Made by a program: the position numbers and the translations under genes | Source: Psychrobacillus faecigallinarum | GTDB taxonomy: Bacteria > Bacillota > Bacilli > Bacillales_A > Planococcaceae | DNA length: 64,000 nt | Direction: 5' to 3' | Assembly: GCF_014836595.1 (NCBI RefSeq) | Contig: NZ_JACSQO010000002.1 | Coordinates: 1-64,000, forward strand | The notes under the pieces: generated by a model | What the model saw: only the letters and a program-made list of their open reading frames with translations | Told to the model about the DNA's origin: nothing | Database searches by the model: none | Shown: positions 9,210 through 17,219 of the stretch, piece after piece | How the letters are laid out: every line of letters starts with the position of its first letter | Numbering within the stretch: position 1 is the first letter of the stretch

Positions 9210-9386
9210 ATGCTATGGGTTATATTATTACTTTTATTTATGGTATATGTGATATATAGTCTATCAACTATAAAATATCAGCTTAAATTGATTTCTAAGC
9301 ATCTTAAAGTTAACGAAAAAATAGAGACAGTTAAAATTAGTAATGAAGAAATTGAAAAAATTTTAGAAGATGAAGGGAAACAGTAA
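9210..9386 (+). CDS. Small membrane-anchored protein (58 aa), function unknown
   Basis: The ATG at 9210 opens a 58-residue frame with a hydrophobic N terminus (MLWVILLLLFMVYVIYSL) and a charged tail with NEEIEKILEDEG. The ribosome site is weak (AAGTGATG). It sits 87 nt after a similar small membrane gene and directly before a terminator, which supports a real gene. Function unknown. Confidence 0.45.
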   Translation: MLWVILLLLFMVYVIYSLSTIKYQLKLISKHLKVNEKIETVKISNEEIEKILEDEGKQ

Positions 9387-9403
9387 TACTTATAAAGCAA
9401 AGA

Positions 9404-9442
9404 AAAAACTCAGAGCTTTTATTATAGGCTGCTGAGTTTTTG
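9404..9442. terminator. Hairpin between converging genes
   Basis: AAAACTCAG pairs with CTGAGTTTT, and AGC with GCT just inside, with T runs outside on both strands. It can end both the small genes on the plus strand and the zinc-lipoprotein gene on the minus strand. Confidence 0.65.
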
Positions 9443-9495
9443 TGCTTATTTCAAAATGTCCTTCGTGGCCGTATAGGAAAGGAGCTCCATCATTT

Positions 9496-10503
9496 CTAAT
9501 TTAATGCTGTTTTTAAAGTTTCAAGATTTTTCTTCATTAAAGTAAAGTAGGTTTCTTTGTTTTTTATATCCTCTTTGGAAAGGACGCCTAGATTATGGAG
9601 TACAAGACTTTCAGCACCAATTTCTTTTTGAATGACTTCTGTCAGCTTAGAGCTAACATTTTGTTCAAATAGAATATACTCAACATTTTTCTCTTTTGCC
9701 AAATCAATAATTTTAGTTAGCTCTTTTTGAGAGGGCTCTTCCTGAGAATTTAAACCTGCAATAGCAATTTGTTCTAGATTATATGTGTTTGCAAGATAAC
9801 CAAATGCAGCATGTGATACAAAAAATGTTTTAGTTGATGCACTATTCGCCATTTCTTCAAAGTCTGTGTCTAGTTGTTGAAGCTCACTGACAAGTGTTTG
9901 ATAGTTTTCTTCAAATAATTCTTTGTTTTCTGGTGAAGCTTCTACTAGTGAATCTTTAATCTTTAAGGCTAAGCTCTGACTAATTTTTGGAGATATCCAA
10001 ACATGTGGATCAGTGTCTCCATGATCATGTCCCTCATGTCCTAATTCCTCAGCTTCTGAACCATGATCATGTTCATTTGCAGCTTCATTATCTTCGTCAT
10101 GTCCGTCATGATCGTGGTCATGTTCATCGTTAGCTTCTAAGACAGTATCTGGCACCCCATCAATAACGGCTACCATTGAGACATTTTCTTCTGCTAAAGT
10201 CTTTTTAGCATTTTCAACAAAACCCTCTAGACCTAAACCTATGTAAAAAAATAAATCAGCATCAGCAAGTGCAATCATATCCTTTTGAGTAGGCTCAAAT
10301 GTATGCTCGTTTGCTCCTGGAGGATAAATTGATTGAACGTTAACATGGTCTTCTCCAATTCTCTGTGCAAAATACTGCAATGGATAAACGGTTGTATATA
10401 CTTCTAATTGGTCGCTATCTGTAGTAGTGGATTCTTTTTCATTTCCACAAGCAGCGATGAATAAAACAAATGATACTATGCATAATAGGAAAAGACGTTT
10501 CAA
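9496..10503 (-). CDS. znuA: Zinc-binding lipoprotein of an ABC importer (ZnuA/AdcA family)
   Basis: This cluster A-I solute-binding protein of 335 residues should capture Zn2+ outside the membrane. A lipoprotein signal with the lipobox IAAC is followed by the mature N terminus CGNEKES. The first metal histidine is in GANEHTFEPT, then comes a long His/Asp-rich loop (HDHDHDGHDEDN and GHEGHDHGDTDPHVW) typical of zinc members, a third ligand in VSHAAFGY and an acidic one near the C terminus. I chose TTG 10503 because GAAAGG lies 9 nt upstream; a TTG at 10512 has no spacing. A Zur box sits upstream. The permease and ATPase genes are not adjacent. Confidence 0.9.
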   Translation of the reverse strand: MKRLFLLCIVSFVLFIAACGNEKESTTTDSDQLEVYTTVYPLQYFAQRIGEDHVNVQSIYPPGANEHTFEPTQKDMIALADADLFFYIGLGLEGFVENAKKTLAEENVSMVAVIDGVPDTVLEANDEHDHDHDGHDEDNEAANEHDHGSEAEELGHEGHDHGDTDPHVWISPKISQSLALKIKDSLVEASPENKELFEENYQTLVSELQQLDTDFEEMANSASTKTFFVSHAAFGYLANTYNLEQIAIAGLNSQEEPSQKELTKIIDLAKEKNVEYILFEQNVSSKLTEVIQKEIGAESLVLHNLGVLSKEDIKNKETYFTLMKKNLETLKTALN

Positions 10504-10519
10504 ATTTATCAACCTTTCT

Positions 10520-10540
10520 AAATAGTAATGATTACGCTTT
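10520..10540 (-). promoter_or_regulatory. Predicted Zur operator upstream of the zinc lipoprotein gene
   Basis: The sequence AAATAGTAATGATTACGCTTT is a near-palindrome (AGTAAT-G-ATTACG) that fits the Bacillus Zur box AAATCGTAATnATTACGATTT at most positions. It lies 17 nt upstream of the chosen start, overlapping the likely promoter, which agrees with zinc-dependent repression. Confidence 0.7.
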
Positions 10541-10586
10541 AAATCATAAGAACTTTATTAGCTTACAGTATTTTGTTCAAAAAGGC

Positions 10587-10625
10587 AAGAAAAAATAGCC
10601 TTTGAATTATTTTTTCTTCAAAGGC
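10587..10625 (-). terminator. Terminator of yidD
   Basis: A perfect 9-bp stem (GCCTTTGAA / TTCAAAGGC) overlaps the last codons of yidD on the minus strand and is followed by TATTTTTTCTT. It separates yidD from the downstream zinc lipoprotein gene. Confidence 0.7.
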
Positions 10626-10840
10626 CATTCTTCTGGCACTGGGTCAAATCCTCCTTCATGAAAGGGATGACACTTAGATATGCGTTTGACAGTTAGGTAG
10701 CTACCTTTTATAGCACCATGTTTCTCCACAGCTTCCACCCCGTAGTGAGAGCATGTGGGATAGAAGCGACAGCTAGGGGGAGACAATGGCGATATAAACT
10801 TTTGATAAAAGCGGAATATACTTAATATGATTCGTTTCAT
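10607..10840 (-). CDS. yidD: Membrane protein insertion efficiency factor YidD
   Basis: This 77-residue protein of the YidD family (DUF37) is a small membrane-associated factor that helps YidC-dependent insertion. The family signature is plain: [20 protein letters not shown] near residues 11-30, then [12 protein letters not shown] near the C terminus, with the conserved cysteines. It starts two nucleotides behind the stop of a 41-residue membrane protein, so translation is probably coupled. A hairpin terminator overlaps its 3' end. Confidence 0.93.
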   Translation of the reverse strand: MKRIILSIFRFYQKFISPLSPPSCRFYPTCSHYGVEAVEKHGAIKGSYLTVKRISKCHPFHEGGFDPVPEEWPLKKK

Positions 10841-10841
10841 C

Positions 10842-10967
10842 TTACAGTTCCGTATCCTTAGGTTTAGGGTCTATAGCTGAAATATTTTCTTTTGTTGCTA
10901 ATTTATATAGGAAGGTAAATCCAACAATACTAAATATAATTGCTATACCTAAGATCCAAAATACCAT
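10842..10967 (-). CDS. Small membrane protein (41 aa) upstream of yidD
   Basis: The ATG at 10967 is preceded by CTGGAGTG at good spacing. The product has one strongly hydrophobic helix (about residues 2-25, with [14 protein letters not shown]) and a short hydrophilic tail ending DPKPKDTEL. Its stop lies just before the yidD start, suggesting an operon. I do not recognise a family. Confidence 0.55.
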   Translation of the reverse strand: MVFWILGIAIIFSIVGFTFLYKLATKENISAIDPKPKDTEL

Positions 10968-10995
10968 TGAGTTCACTCCAGTTAATTGTCGTTAT

Positions 10996-11021
10996 GTTTA
11001 TTGTAAGAAAATAAGAGGTAT
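10996..11021 (+). promoter_or_regulatory. Possible SigB-type promoter of dps
   Basis: GTTTAT, a 14-nt spacer and AGGTAT resemble the SigB consensus GTTTAA-N13/15-GGGTAT. It is about 46 nt upstream of the dps start. In B. subtilis dps is in the general stress regulon, which agrees; the match itself is only moderate. Confidence 0.35.
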
Positions 11022-11067
11022 ATGAAAAGAGAAAGCAACTATAATTCTAGAGGAGAGTGTCAATATT

Positions 11068-11517
11068 ATGTCAGCAGCATTAAACAAGGAACTAAATAAT
11101 CTAGTAGCAACCTTTTCGGTAATGTATACAAAATTACATAATTTTCATTGGTATGTAAAGGGACCACAGTTTTTTACATTACACGCTAAATTTGAAGAAT
11201 TATACAATGAAACAACATTAAACATGGATGAAATCGCAGAACGCTTATTAACTTTAGGCGGAAAACCAACAGCTACCTTAAAAGAGCATTTAGAGCTTTC
11301 AGCTGTGAAGGAAGCTACAAATAAAGAAACAGCTGAGGAAATGGTAGAAACAGTAGTGAAGGATTTTGACAAAATTATGAAATCCCTAAAAAAAGGTATG
11401 GACGAGGCAGCGAAGGATGAAGATGATATGACAGAAGACATTCTGAATGCCATCTATCAAAAAACAGAGAAACACCAATGGATGTTAAATGCATTCCTAG
11501 GAGATTCCAATAAGTAA
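11068..11517 (+). CDS. dps: Dps family DNA-protecting ferritin-like protein
   Basis: This 149-residue protein forms a dodecameric mini-ferritin that oxidises and stores iron and shields DNA in stress. The ferroxidase segment is visible as HNFHWYVKG (about residues 24-32), FFTLHAKFEELY and NMDEIAERLLTLGG. Length and the four-helix pattern fit Dps/MrgA. The ATG follows GAGGAGAGTG. No good PerR palindrome is visible upstream; a SigB-like promoter is the better candidate. It forms a single-gene unit next to yidD, as in the B. subtilis ytk region. Confidence 0.93.
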   Translation: MSAALNKELNNLVATFSVMYTKLHNFHWYVKGPQFFTLHAKFEELYNETTLNMDEIAERLLTLGGKPTATLKEHLELSAVKEATNKETAEEMVETVVKDFDKIMKSLKKGMDEAAKDEDDMTEDILNAIYQKTEKHQWMLNAFLGDSNK

Positions 11518-11567
11518 TGAAATAAACAAATTTTATACCGATAATAAGCTTGTAAGGGGGAATTATT

Positions 11568-11744
11568 TTGGATATTAACTCCATAATGTCTTCTCAGCTA
11601 GCGCAGTTACAACAAACAGTTCAAATGAGTGTATTGAAAAATGCACTCAATATGGAAACGGTAGCTGCAGTAACAATGCTAGAAGATATGCCTCAACCTG
11701 CTTCGCATCCTTTTAAAGGAACGGTAGTAGACGTACAAGCATAA
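11568..11744 (+). CDS. YjfB-type small protein (58 aa)
   Basis: A TTG start follows AAGGGGG by 8 nt. The product begins MDINSIMSSQLAQLQQTVQM and is rich in A, M, Q and V, with a short Pro/His stretch before its C terminus. This pattern agrees with the YjfB family, described as putative motility proteins, though that role is poorly established. It is followed immediately by a terminator, which supports a real small gene. Confidence 0.6.
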   Translation: MDINSIMSSQLAQLQQTVQMSVLKNALNMETVAAVTMLEDMPQPASHPFKGTVVDVQA

Positions 11745-11780
11745 GAAAAAACATGTACCGTAATTGGTGCATGTTTTTTT
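11745..11780 (+). terminator. Terminator of the YjfB-like gene
   Basis: The stem AAAAACATGTACC / GGTGCATGTTTTT, with one G-T pair, is followed by further T. It starts right after the stop codon. Confidence 0.85.
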
Positions 11781-11816
11781 GTTTTGAGTACATACTACAC
11801 AAAAAGGATGTGTGAT

Positions 11817-12140
11817 ATGACAGAAATAAAAGCTTACATTTCATTGAGTCAAAGGAGAGTTTATTTATATCCAGATGAATCGCCGTGGGAATATGAAATA
11901 ACTGCAAGACAGGACATTATACCAGTTTTTGAAACACTTTTTTATCAGCTCTATCACAAAGACATGAATACATTTTGGAGGGCGCATGTACCGATAAAGC
12001 TTTATAGTAATGATTTTTCTAATGAGGAATATGATAATCGGATTAAAAAATTGTATGCCCTCATTCACGAGTTTAGTGACAAGGATTCTCAAATGTTTAT
12101 TGAACAGCTTCCATTTTTTAAAGAAAGTAGGCATCTATAA
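11817..12140 (+). CDS. Conserved-looking hypothetical protein (107 aa)
   Basis: The ATG at 11817 follows AAAAAGGATG. The product is soluble, rich in Y, F and charged residues, starting MTEIKAYISLSQRRVYLYPD and ending EQLPFFKESRHL. I recognise no domain. Its stop codon overlaps the start of the next small gene (TAATG), so the two form an operon closed by a strong terminator. A longer frame from 11784 would run from inside the upstream terminator and is unlikely. Confidence 0.6.
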   Translation: MTEIKAYISLSQRRVYLYPDESPWEYEITARQDIIPVFETLFYQLYHKDMNTFWRAHVPIKLYSNDFSNEEYDNRIKKLYALIHEFSDKDSQMFIEQLPFFKESRHL

Positions 12141-12313
12141 TGACAAAAAATATTAATAATAATGGTAAAGGTAATGACACTACTACCTATCGTAATGCAA
12201 GCTCCCTTCTAAATCTTTCTCCTCAAGACAAAGCTAAGATTAACGCTGGTCAAAATAGTCAAGAGGGCGGTAAAAACTTTAAACAACAAGAGCAAGAAAA
12301 GTGGGAAAATTAA
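12140..12313 (+). CDS. Small hydrophilic protein (57 aa), unknown
   Basis: The ATG overlaps the preceding stop codon. The peptide is very hydrophilic, with many N, Q, G and K residues (for example NINNNGKGND and GKNFKQQEQEKWEN) and no membrane segment. Its composition recalls small spore or stress peptides, but no specific family is recognised. The overlap and the terminator directly behind it are the main arguments that it is real. Confidence 0.5.
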   Translation: MTKNINNNGKGNDTTTYRNASSLLNLSPQDKAKINAGQNSQEGGKNFKQQEQEKWEN

Positions 12314-12338
12314 GACTTGGCACATTGCCAAGTCTTTT
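12312..12338 (+). terminator. Strong terminator
   Basis: The perfect 11-bp stem AAGACTTGGCA / TGCCAAGTCTT is followed by TT. It overlaps the last two bases of the preceding stop codon. Confidence 0.85.
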
Positions 12339-12373
12339 ACCGTGTGATAAATTAGAAATAATTAGGAGGTTAT

Positions 12374-13021
12374 ATGGTTAAACAGCTTGTTTTATTATTC
12401 GGACCTACAATTATGATTATTCTGGGTCTTCCTATCTTACAGAATGTCCCGATTACTTTTCTGCTTTTCTATGGTTGGTTGCTTCTAATACCTATTGTAG
12501 TCAGCTTTAGAAGAAAAAATCGTAACCGTTTTTTTGTACCACAGCCAAAATCCTCACTGACAGTAGGAATTATAAGTGGAATCATATGTTTAATAGCTAT
12601 TTATGGCTTTTTCTATTTGTTTCAATCACTGGTTATTGACCGAGAAAACTTGTCTACTCTACTGGTTCAATGGGATTTTACAGGATCAAAAGTAATTCTT
12701 CTAGTATTTTTCTTGATTCTTGTTAACCCCATTCTAGAGGAATTTTATTGGAGAAGGTTTATGTATGATCGATTATATCCAAGATTAGGTTCTACTTTTA
12801 CGATTCTGATTACTTCTTTTTTCTATAGTCTTTATCATTTGGTAGTAGTAATGCCTATTTTTAATTCTCCCTTTCATATTCTAGCAGCTATGATAGTTTT
12901 TCTGGCGGGCATTATGTGGGGAATCTTTCGTTCGAAATTTCACACAATCGTACCATCTATTGTTAGCCATAGCTTAGCTGACTTAGGAATTATGCTTGTT
13001 TATTTATTCATTATTCTTTAA
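12374..13021 (+). CDS. CPBP family intramembrane metalloprotease
   Basis: This 215-residue multi-pass membrane protein belongs to the CPBP (Abi/CAAX) family. The three metal and catalytic motifs are present: EEFYWRR (EExxxR) at about residues 117-123, the FYSLYH segment near 155, and HSLADLG near the C terminus. About six hydrophobic helices are seen. The ATG follows TTAGGAGG. Members process prenylated proteins or peptides or give bacteriocin self-immunity, and the specific role here is not visible. It stands alone between two terminators. Confidence 0.85.
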   Translation: MVKQLVLLFGPTIMIILGLPILQNVPITFLLFYGWLLLIPIVVSFRRKNRNRFFVPQPKSSLTVGIISGIICLIAIYGFFYLFQSLVIDRENLSTLLVQWDFTGSKVILLVFFLILVNPILEEFYWRRFMYDRLYPRLGSTFTILITSFFYSLYHLVVVMPIFNSPFHILAAMIVFLAGIMWGIFRSKFHTIVPSIVSHSLADLGIMLVYLFIIL

Positions 13022-13029
13022 GCTTAACC

Positions 13030-13061
13030 AGGTTTAGTATAACTACTAAGCCTTTTTTTGT
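13030..13061 (+). terminator. Terminator of the CPBP protease gene
   Basis: AGGTTTAGTA pairs with TACTAAGCCT around a TAAC loop and is followed by TTTTT. Confidence 0.8.
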
Positions 13062-13136
13062 TGCGTATGCTAAACTTTTAAGTAAATATCTCAAAAGAAT
13101 CTAAGGCAATAGGGATTAAAAAGGGAGAAGACTAAT

Positions 13137-13613
13137 ATGATTTCTTTCTATGATTTAAATGGCTATAAGGTGGATCTTTCCTTTGAAAAAGATAGATTTA
13201 CAATAAAACCACAGCATGTACTCGTTTTAGCAAAAAAAGAACATAAATGGTTATTAACAAACCATCCTAAAAGAGGAATAGAGTTTCCTGGAGGGAAAAA
13301 AGAGGTATATGAAACTATAGAGGAGGCTGCCGTACGAGAAACACTAGAAGAGACGAATGTAGTAGTTTCTAACTTAAGATGGCTTGCAGAATATGTAGTT
13401 CATGATGTCAGCCCCTTTTGTAAGGCGGTATATATCGCAGAGGTCGAGGATATACATACAGGGTCAACCATATATGAAACAGATGGAGCACTCTGGCTTA
13501 CTCAGGAGGAGCTGGAAGCTTGTACAAATCTAAGTTTTCATATGATGGATAAAGGTATGATAGCTATTCTTAAAGAGGTGAGGGTTCATGAAGAAAAATG
13601 GAACGATCGATAG
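13137..13613 (+). CDS. ytkD: Nudix hydrolase YtkD
   Basis: This 158-residue Nudix protein matches the YtkD group, nucleoside triphosphatases implicated in removing oxidised nucleotides in Bacillus. The Nudix box is GGKKEVYETIEEAAVRETLEE (about residues 52-72), a normal GX5EX7REUXEEXGU pattern except that the residue after EE is T-N rather than the usual G. The ATG follows AAGGGAGAAG. It overlaps the next gene by 26 nt, and in B. subtilis ytkD likewise lies in this dps-to-pckA neighbourhood. Confidence 0.85.
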   Translation: MISFYDLNGYKVDLSFEKDRFTIKPQHVLVLAKKEHKWLLTNHPKRGIEFPGGKKEVYETIEEAAVRETLEETNVVVSNLRWLAEYVVHDVSPFCKAVYIAEVEDIHTGSTIYETDGALWLTQEELEACTNLSFHMMDKGMIAILKEVRVHEEKWNDR

Positions 13614-14379
13614 GATTCGAGTCTATCCATCTCCAAATCCTAATGTTCATTTAAAGGAAATCACTTACTGGTCTTGTGGATTGCGCATAAAAGGCATGCT
13701 AGCATTCCCTGTTAAAAAGGGGAATTATGATGGGATGCTTTATTGTAGGGGTGGTATTCAAGGGATAGGCATGGTTCGTCCTGCACGAATAGCCCAATTT
13801 GCTTCGCAGGGCCTTGTTGTCTTTGCTCCCTATTATCGAGGAAATCGTGGTGGAGAGGGGCGAGATGAATTTGGTGGAGAGGATCGATGGGATGCCGTCT
13901 ATGCAGTGGATGTCTTAAAGCAATTTTGCAATCCTGACAAAATTCATCTATTTGCCTTTTCTAGGGGCGGTATGATGGCATTATGGACAGCCGTCATAAG
14001 AGAAGACATAAGTTCTCTTGTTTCCTGGGCAGGAGTAACTGATATTTTTCTTACATATGAGGAAAGACTGGATATGCGGAGAATGATGAAGCGTGTAATT
14101 GGTGGCACTCCTTCAAGCCGTGAGGAAGAATATGAGGATAGAAATGTATTAGAGCGAGTAGAAGAAATCAGTGCTCCTATTTTAATAATTCATGGTAGAA
14201 AAGACGTCAATGTTTCTATTGAGCATGCAAAAGTATTAGAGCAGGCATTAATAGGGTATAACAAAATTGTAGAGACATGGTATTATCCGGATTACACACA
14301 TTACTTTCCTTCTAAGGTAAATCGACAAGTAGTGAGAGACGTGTGTATTTGGATGAAAAAACATGGAGGAGGAAAATAA
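13588..14379 (+). CDS. Alpha/beta hydrolase of the prolyl-oligopeptidase type (YtmA-like)
   Basis: This 263-residue serine hydrolase resembles B. subtilis YtmA, of unknown substrate. Visible are YYRGNRGGEGRDEFGG upstream of the nucleophile, the elbow AFSRGG at about residue 128 (A replaces the first G of GxSxG), the acidic residue in HGRKDVNVS and the histidine in DYTHYF. The start follows GGTGAGGG inside the end of ytkD, so the genes are coupled. The only 1-nt gap to the next gene suggests a three-gene operon. Confidence 0.75.
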   Translation: MKKNGTIDRIRVYPSPNPNVHLKEITYWSCGLRIKGMLAFPVKKGNYDGMLYCRGGIQGIGMVRPARIAQFASQGLVVFAPYYRGNRGGEGRDEFGGEDRWDAVYAVDVLKQFCNPDKIHLFAFSRGGMMALWTAVIREDISSLVSWAGVTDIFLTYEERLDMRRMMKRVIGGTPSSREEEYEDRNVLERVEEISAPILIIHGRKDVNVSIEHAKVLEQALIGYNKIVETWYYPDYTHYFPSKVNRQVVRDVCIWMKKHGGGK

Positions 14380-14380
14380 T

Positions 14381-14830
14381 TTGGGTCAGTTAGTTATTCA
14401 AGTAGAGTCAATGAGTTTAGAGGAAAAAACGTTATTCCCAATAGATTTAAGCTTTTGGGAAGACTTATGGGATCAGTATACAACACAGTATTCTGAAGTA
14501 GTTATACATTGCTGGGCTGAAGAAGAGGATGCAGTCAATGAGCTTTGTGAAAAAAGCTTTGAAGTGATGAATGAGGGATTGATGAAGGTAATTACTGTTA
14601 ATTTAAACGATGAAAATAGATTGTTTTTCCGGAATTACTCCATTGACCCAGTCGGAGGACTTAAATGGTTCACGATGTTTTTCAATGCAGAGGGCGAAGA
14701 AGAGTTAGAAATTGGACATTATGGCTCTGAGATTATTTTTTCTAATGTAGATGAAGAAAAAGCAGAAGAGATAAAAGGAATCTTCCCCATTTCTACTGAC
14801 ATGGAATATCACGACGACTTTGAGGAGTAA
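14381..14830 (+). CDS. Acidic hypothetical protein (149 aa)
   Basis: I start this gene at TTG 14381, because GGAGGAGG lies 8 nt upstream; an ATG at 14363 would consist mainly of that ribosome site. The product is strongly acidic, with segments such as CWAEEEDAVNEL and DMEYHDDFEE, and no membrane or signal segment. No family is recognised. It is the last gene of the ytkD - hydrolase cluster and is closed by a hairpin. Confidence 0.6.
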   Translation: MGQLVIQVESMSLEEKTLFPIDLSFWEDLWDQYTTQYSEVVIHCWAEEEDAVNELCEKSFEVMNEGLMKVITVNLNDENRLFFRNYSIDPVGGLKWFTMFFNAEGEEELEIGHYGSEIIFSNVDEEKAEEIKGIFPISTDMEYHDDFEE

Positions 14831-14852
14831 TATTCTTTTAAATTTATAGGAG

Positions 14853-14890
14853 AGGAGGTGATAGACTATTGTCTATGGCCTCCTTCTTTT
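14853..14890 (+). terminator. Terminator of the ytkD operon
   Basis: AGGAGGTGATAGAC pairs with GTCTATGGCCTCCT, with one mismatch and one wobble, and is followed by TCTTTT. The left arm resembles a ribosome site, but no convincing reading frame follows. Confidence 0.6.
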
Positions 14891-15062
14891 ATGCGACGAT
14901 AGCTGGATGATTATTATTTGTTTTCCACATAAGCGTCATTTGTGGAGGAGAAGTGAACTTTACAATTACTATGGTGACTAAGGAAATATATCCTAGCTTC
15001 AATAATTGCTTGTATGTACAAATAAGACGACTTAGCTATTATTATCACTAAGCAAATAAACA

Positions 15063-15096
15063 AAAAAATGGCCGTGAAAAGTTTCACGGCCATTTA
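15063..15096. terminator. Bidirectional terminator downstream of pckA
   Basis: AAATGGCCGTGAAA pairs perfectly with TTTCACGGCCATTT around an AG loop, with A and T runs outside. It lies 12 nt beyond the pckA stop. Confidence 0.88.
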
Positions 15097-15107
15097 AAGT
15101 ATATAGA

Positions 15108-16694
15108 TTAAGCAGTTGGACCGCCTTTAAGAGATATCTCTTCTGATACGGTACCAAACTTTTTGAAGTTCTCATGGAAAGATTGAGCAAGCTCAGCAGC
15201 TTTTTTATCATAAGCAGTTTTGTCTGCCCATGCGTTACGAGGAACTAATACCTCAGAAGGAACTCCATCGATGCTTGTAGGAATATCTAAACCGAATACT
15301 GCATCTTTTGTTGTTTCCACTTCGTTTAATTTTCCTTCAATCGCTGCACGGACCATTGTACGAGTGTAAGAAAGCTTCATACGACTTCCAACGCCATATT
15401 CTCCACCAGTCCAGCCAGTGTTCACTAGGAATACTTGTGCTCCATGCTCGTCAATTTTCTTACCAAGCATTTCTGCATAAACTGTTGCATGCAATGGAAG
15501 GAATGGAGACCCGAAGCATGTTGAGAATGCAGGCTGAGGAGAAGTAACTCCACGTTCTGTACCAGCTAATTTAGACGTAAATCCACTTAAGAAGTGATAC
15601 ATTGCTTGCTCTTTAGTAAGTTTGCTGATAGGAGGTAGCACGCCAAATGCATCTGCAGTTAAGAAGATGATTGTATTTGGATGACCCGCTACAGATGGAT
15701 CTACAATATTATCGATATATTGAATTGGGTAAGCTGCACGTGTATTTTCTGTTAAAGAGTTATCTGCATAATCTGCAACTCGTGTTGTATGGTCAACAAC
15801 AACGTTTTCTAAAACAGTACCAAATTTAATAGCGTCAAAGATTTGTGGTTCATTTTCTCTTGTTAGGTCGATACATTTTGCGTAGCAGCCACCTTCAATA
15901 TTAAATACACCGTTATCTGACCAACCATGTTCATCATCACCGATTAGCTTTCTTCCAGCATCAGCAGATAATGTAGTTTTACCTGTACCTGAAAGGCCGA
16001 AGAATAATGTTACATCGCCTTTTTCTCCAACGTTAGCAGAGCAGTGCATAGGCAAAATATTTTGTTCTGGCAATAAATAGTTCATAATAGAGAAGATAGA
16101 TTTTTTCATTTCTCCTGCGTATTCTGTTCCACCAATTAAAACAATACGTTTTTCCATAGATACAATGATAAAAGTCTCTGAATTTGTTCCATCAATAGCA
16201 GGATCTGCTTTGAAGTTTGGTGCGCTGATTACAGTAAAGTCTGCTTTATGAGCTACTAATTCTTCTTCAGAAGGACGAATAAATAGTTGGTGAGCAAAAA
16301 GATTATGCCAAGCATATTCGTTTATTACTTGAATGCTTAGACGTGAATCCTTATCAGCACCAGCAAATCCTTTGAATACAAATAGTTCATTTTGTTCTTT
16401 TAAATAGTTCATAACTTTTGTATATAATGCTTCAAAATGAGAAGATGAGATAGGTTGGTTTACAGAGCCCCAATCGATTTTGTCTTTTGAGATAGGTTCA
16501 TCAACAATATACTTGTCTTGTGGAGAACGTCCTGTATATTTGCCTGTCTCTGCTTTAACAGCTCCAGTTGAAGTTAGTACTGCTTCTCCTCTAGAAGTAG
16601 CTTTTTCCACCAATTGTGGTACTGATAATTGAAGGCTAATGTTGTTACCAGCTAACAATTCGTTCAGTTCGCTCACAGTATCGATTGAATTCAT
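15108..16694 (-). CDS. pckA: Phosphoenolpyruvate carboxykinase (ATP)
   Basis: This 528-residue enzyme decarboxylates and phosphorylates oxaloacetate to phosphoenolpyruvate for gluconeogenesis. The kinase P-loop [11 protein letters not shown] lies at about residues 233-243, followed by GDDEHGWSD and [13 protein letters not shown], with GRSPQDKY near residue 54 and the substrate region [12 protein letters not shown] near 188. Full length for the ATP-dependent class. The ATG follows AAGGATGG. It is divergent from metK, the same arrangement as in B. subtilis. No catabolite-control site was identified with confidence in the 218 nt before the SAM riboswitch. Confidence 0.96.
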   Translation of the reverse strand: MNSIDTVSELNELLAGNNISLQLSVPQLVEKATSRGEAVLTSTGAVKAETGKYTGRSPQDKYIVDEPISKDKIDWGSVNQPISSSHFEALYTKVMNYLKEQNELFVFKGFAGADKDSRLSIQVINEYAWHNLFAHQLFIRPSEEELVAHKADFTVISAPNFKADPAIDGTNSETFIIVSMEKRIVLIGGTEYAGEMKKSIFSIMNYLLPEQNILPMHCSANVGEKGDVTLFFGLSGTGKTTLSADAGRKLIGDDEHGWSDNGVFNIEGGCYAKCIDLTRENEPQIFDAIKFGTVLENVVVDHTTRVADYADNSLTENTRAAYPIQYIDNIVDPSVAGHPNTIIFLTADAFGVLPPISKLTKEQAMYHFLSGFTSKLAGTERGVTSPQPAFSTCFGSPFLPLHATVYAEMLGKKIDEHGAQVFLVNTGWTGGEYGVGSRMKLSYTRTMVRAAIEGKLNEVETTKDAVFGLDIPTSIDGVPSEVLVPRNAWADKTAYDKKAAELAQSFHENFKKFGTVSEEISLKGGPTA

Positions 16695-16866
16695 TTAGTA
16701 TTACCATCCTTTTTTAATTTTTATCTCTTCACGTAAATAGTCAACATAAAGAGGATTTTTCATTGATATGTGAAATAGTATAACACATTACACTAAATAG
16801 TCTACACTAATAGAAGCCCATTATTGGAATAATTTTTGTTTTTGAGAAAAAATTACATTTAATCGG

Positions 16867-16895
16867 TTGACTTATAACATATTTTTACGTATGAT
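16867..16895 (+). promoter_or_regulatory. SigA promoter of the metK leader
   Basis: TTGACT and TATGAT are separated by exactly 17 nt and lie about 18 nt upstream of the first paired base of the SAM riboswitch. This is the expected place for the promoter of the metK transcript. Confidence 0.75.
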
Positions 16896-16912
16896 GGTGA
16901 ATTGAACGGATA

Positions 16913-17029
16913 CTCTTATTCCGAGCTGGTGGAGGGGTCAGGCCCTGTGAAACCCGGCAACCTGTAATTGAAAAATCATTACAAAGGTGCCCAACCTGAG
17001 ACAAGGTGAAATCCCTTGATTGATAAGAG
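16913..17029 (+). ncRNA. SAM-I riboswitch (S-box) of metK
   Basis: The conserved S-box features are in order: P1 strand CTCTTATT, CCGAGCTGGTGGAGGG, CAGGCCCTGTGAAACCC, GGCAACC, then AAGGTGC, and the closing P1 strand GATAAGAG at 17022-17029. It is followed by an intrinsic terminator, so high S-adenosylmethionine should stop transcription before metK, giving end-product feedback. Confidence 0.96.
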
Positions 17030-17053
17030 TGAAAGGTGTTTATGATATTAATC

Positions 17054-17096
17054 CCTTTCCTCATGTAATTACGTGAGTGAAAGGTTTTTTTATTTT
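17054..17096 (+). terminator. Riboswitch expression-platform terminator
   Basis: CCTTTC-CTCATG pairs with CGTGAG-TGAAAGG around TAATTA and is followed by TTTTTTT. It stands between the S-box and metK and is the regulated terminator. Confidence 0.88.
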
Positions 17097-17219
17097 ACAT
17101 CGCCCTAAATCCTTGTGTGCCAAGTCCGAAGCAGCTTCAAGTTTACTATTGGCTTGACATGGGAATGAGTACCGTATCAATTCCTGAGAGAAATCTCGCA
17201 GGATATAGGAGGGAATCTT

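Noticed and set aside
10996..11060. PerR box before dps
   Set aside because: CTATAATTCTAG resembles only part of the TTATAATnATTATAA consensus, which is too weak to claim.
14853..14890. Ribosome site GGAGAGGAGGTGATAG as the start of a toxin-like small peptide gene
   Set aside because: The GTG frame stops after about 14 codons without a hydrophobic segment, and the sequence forms a terminator hairpin instead.
15308..15547. Plus-strand frame inside pckA
   Set aside because: It is the shadow of a highly conserved gene on the other strand, without ribosome site or family features. The same applies to other long antisense frames in metK, leuS, dat and dps.
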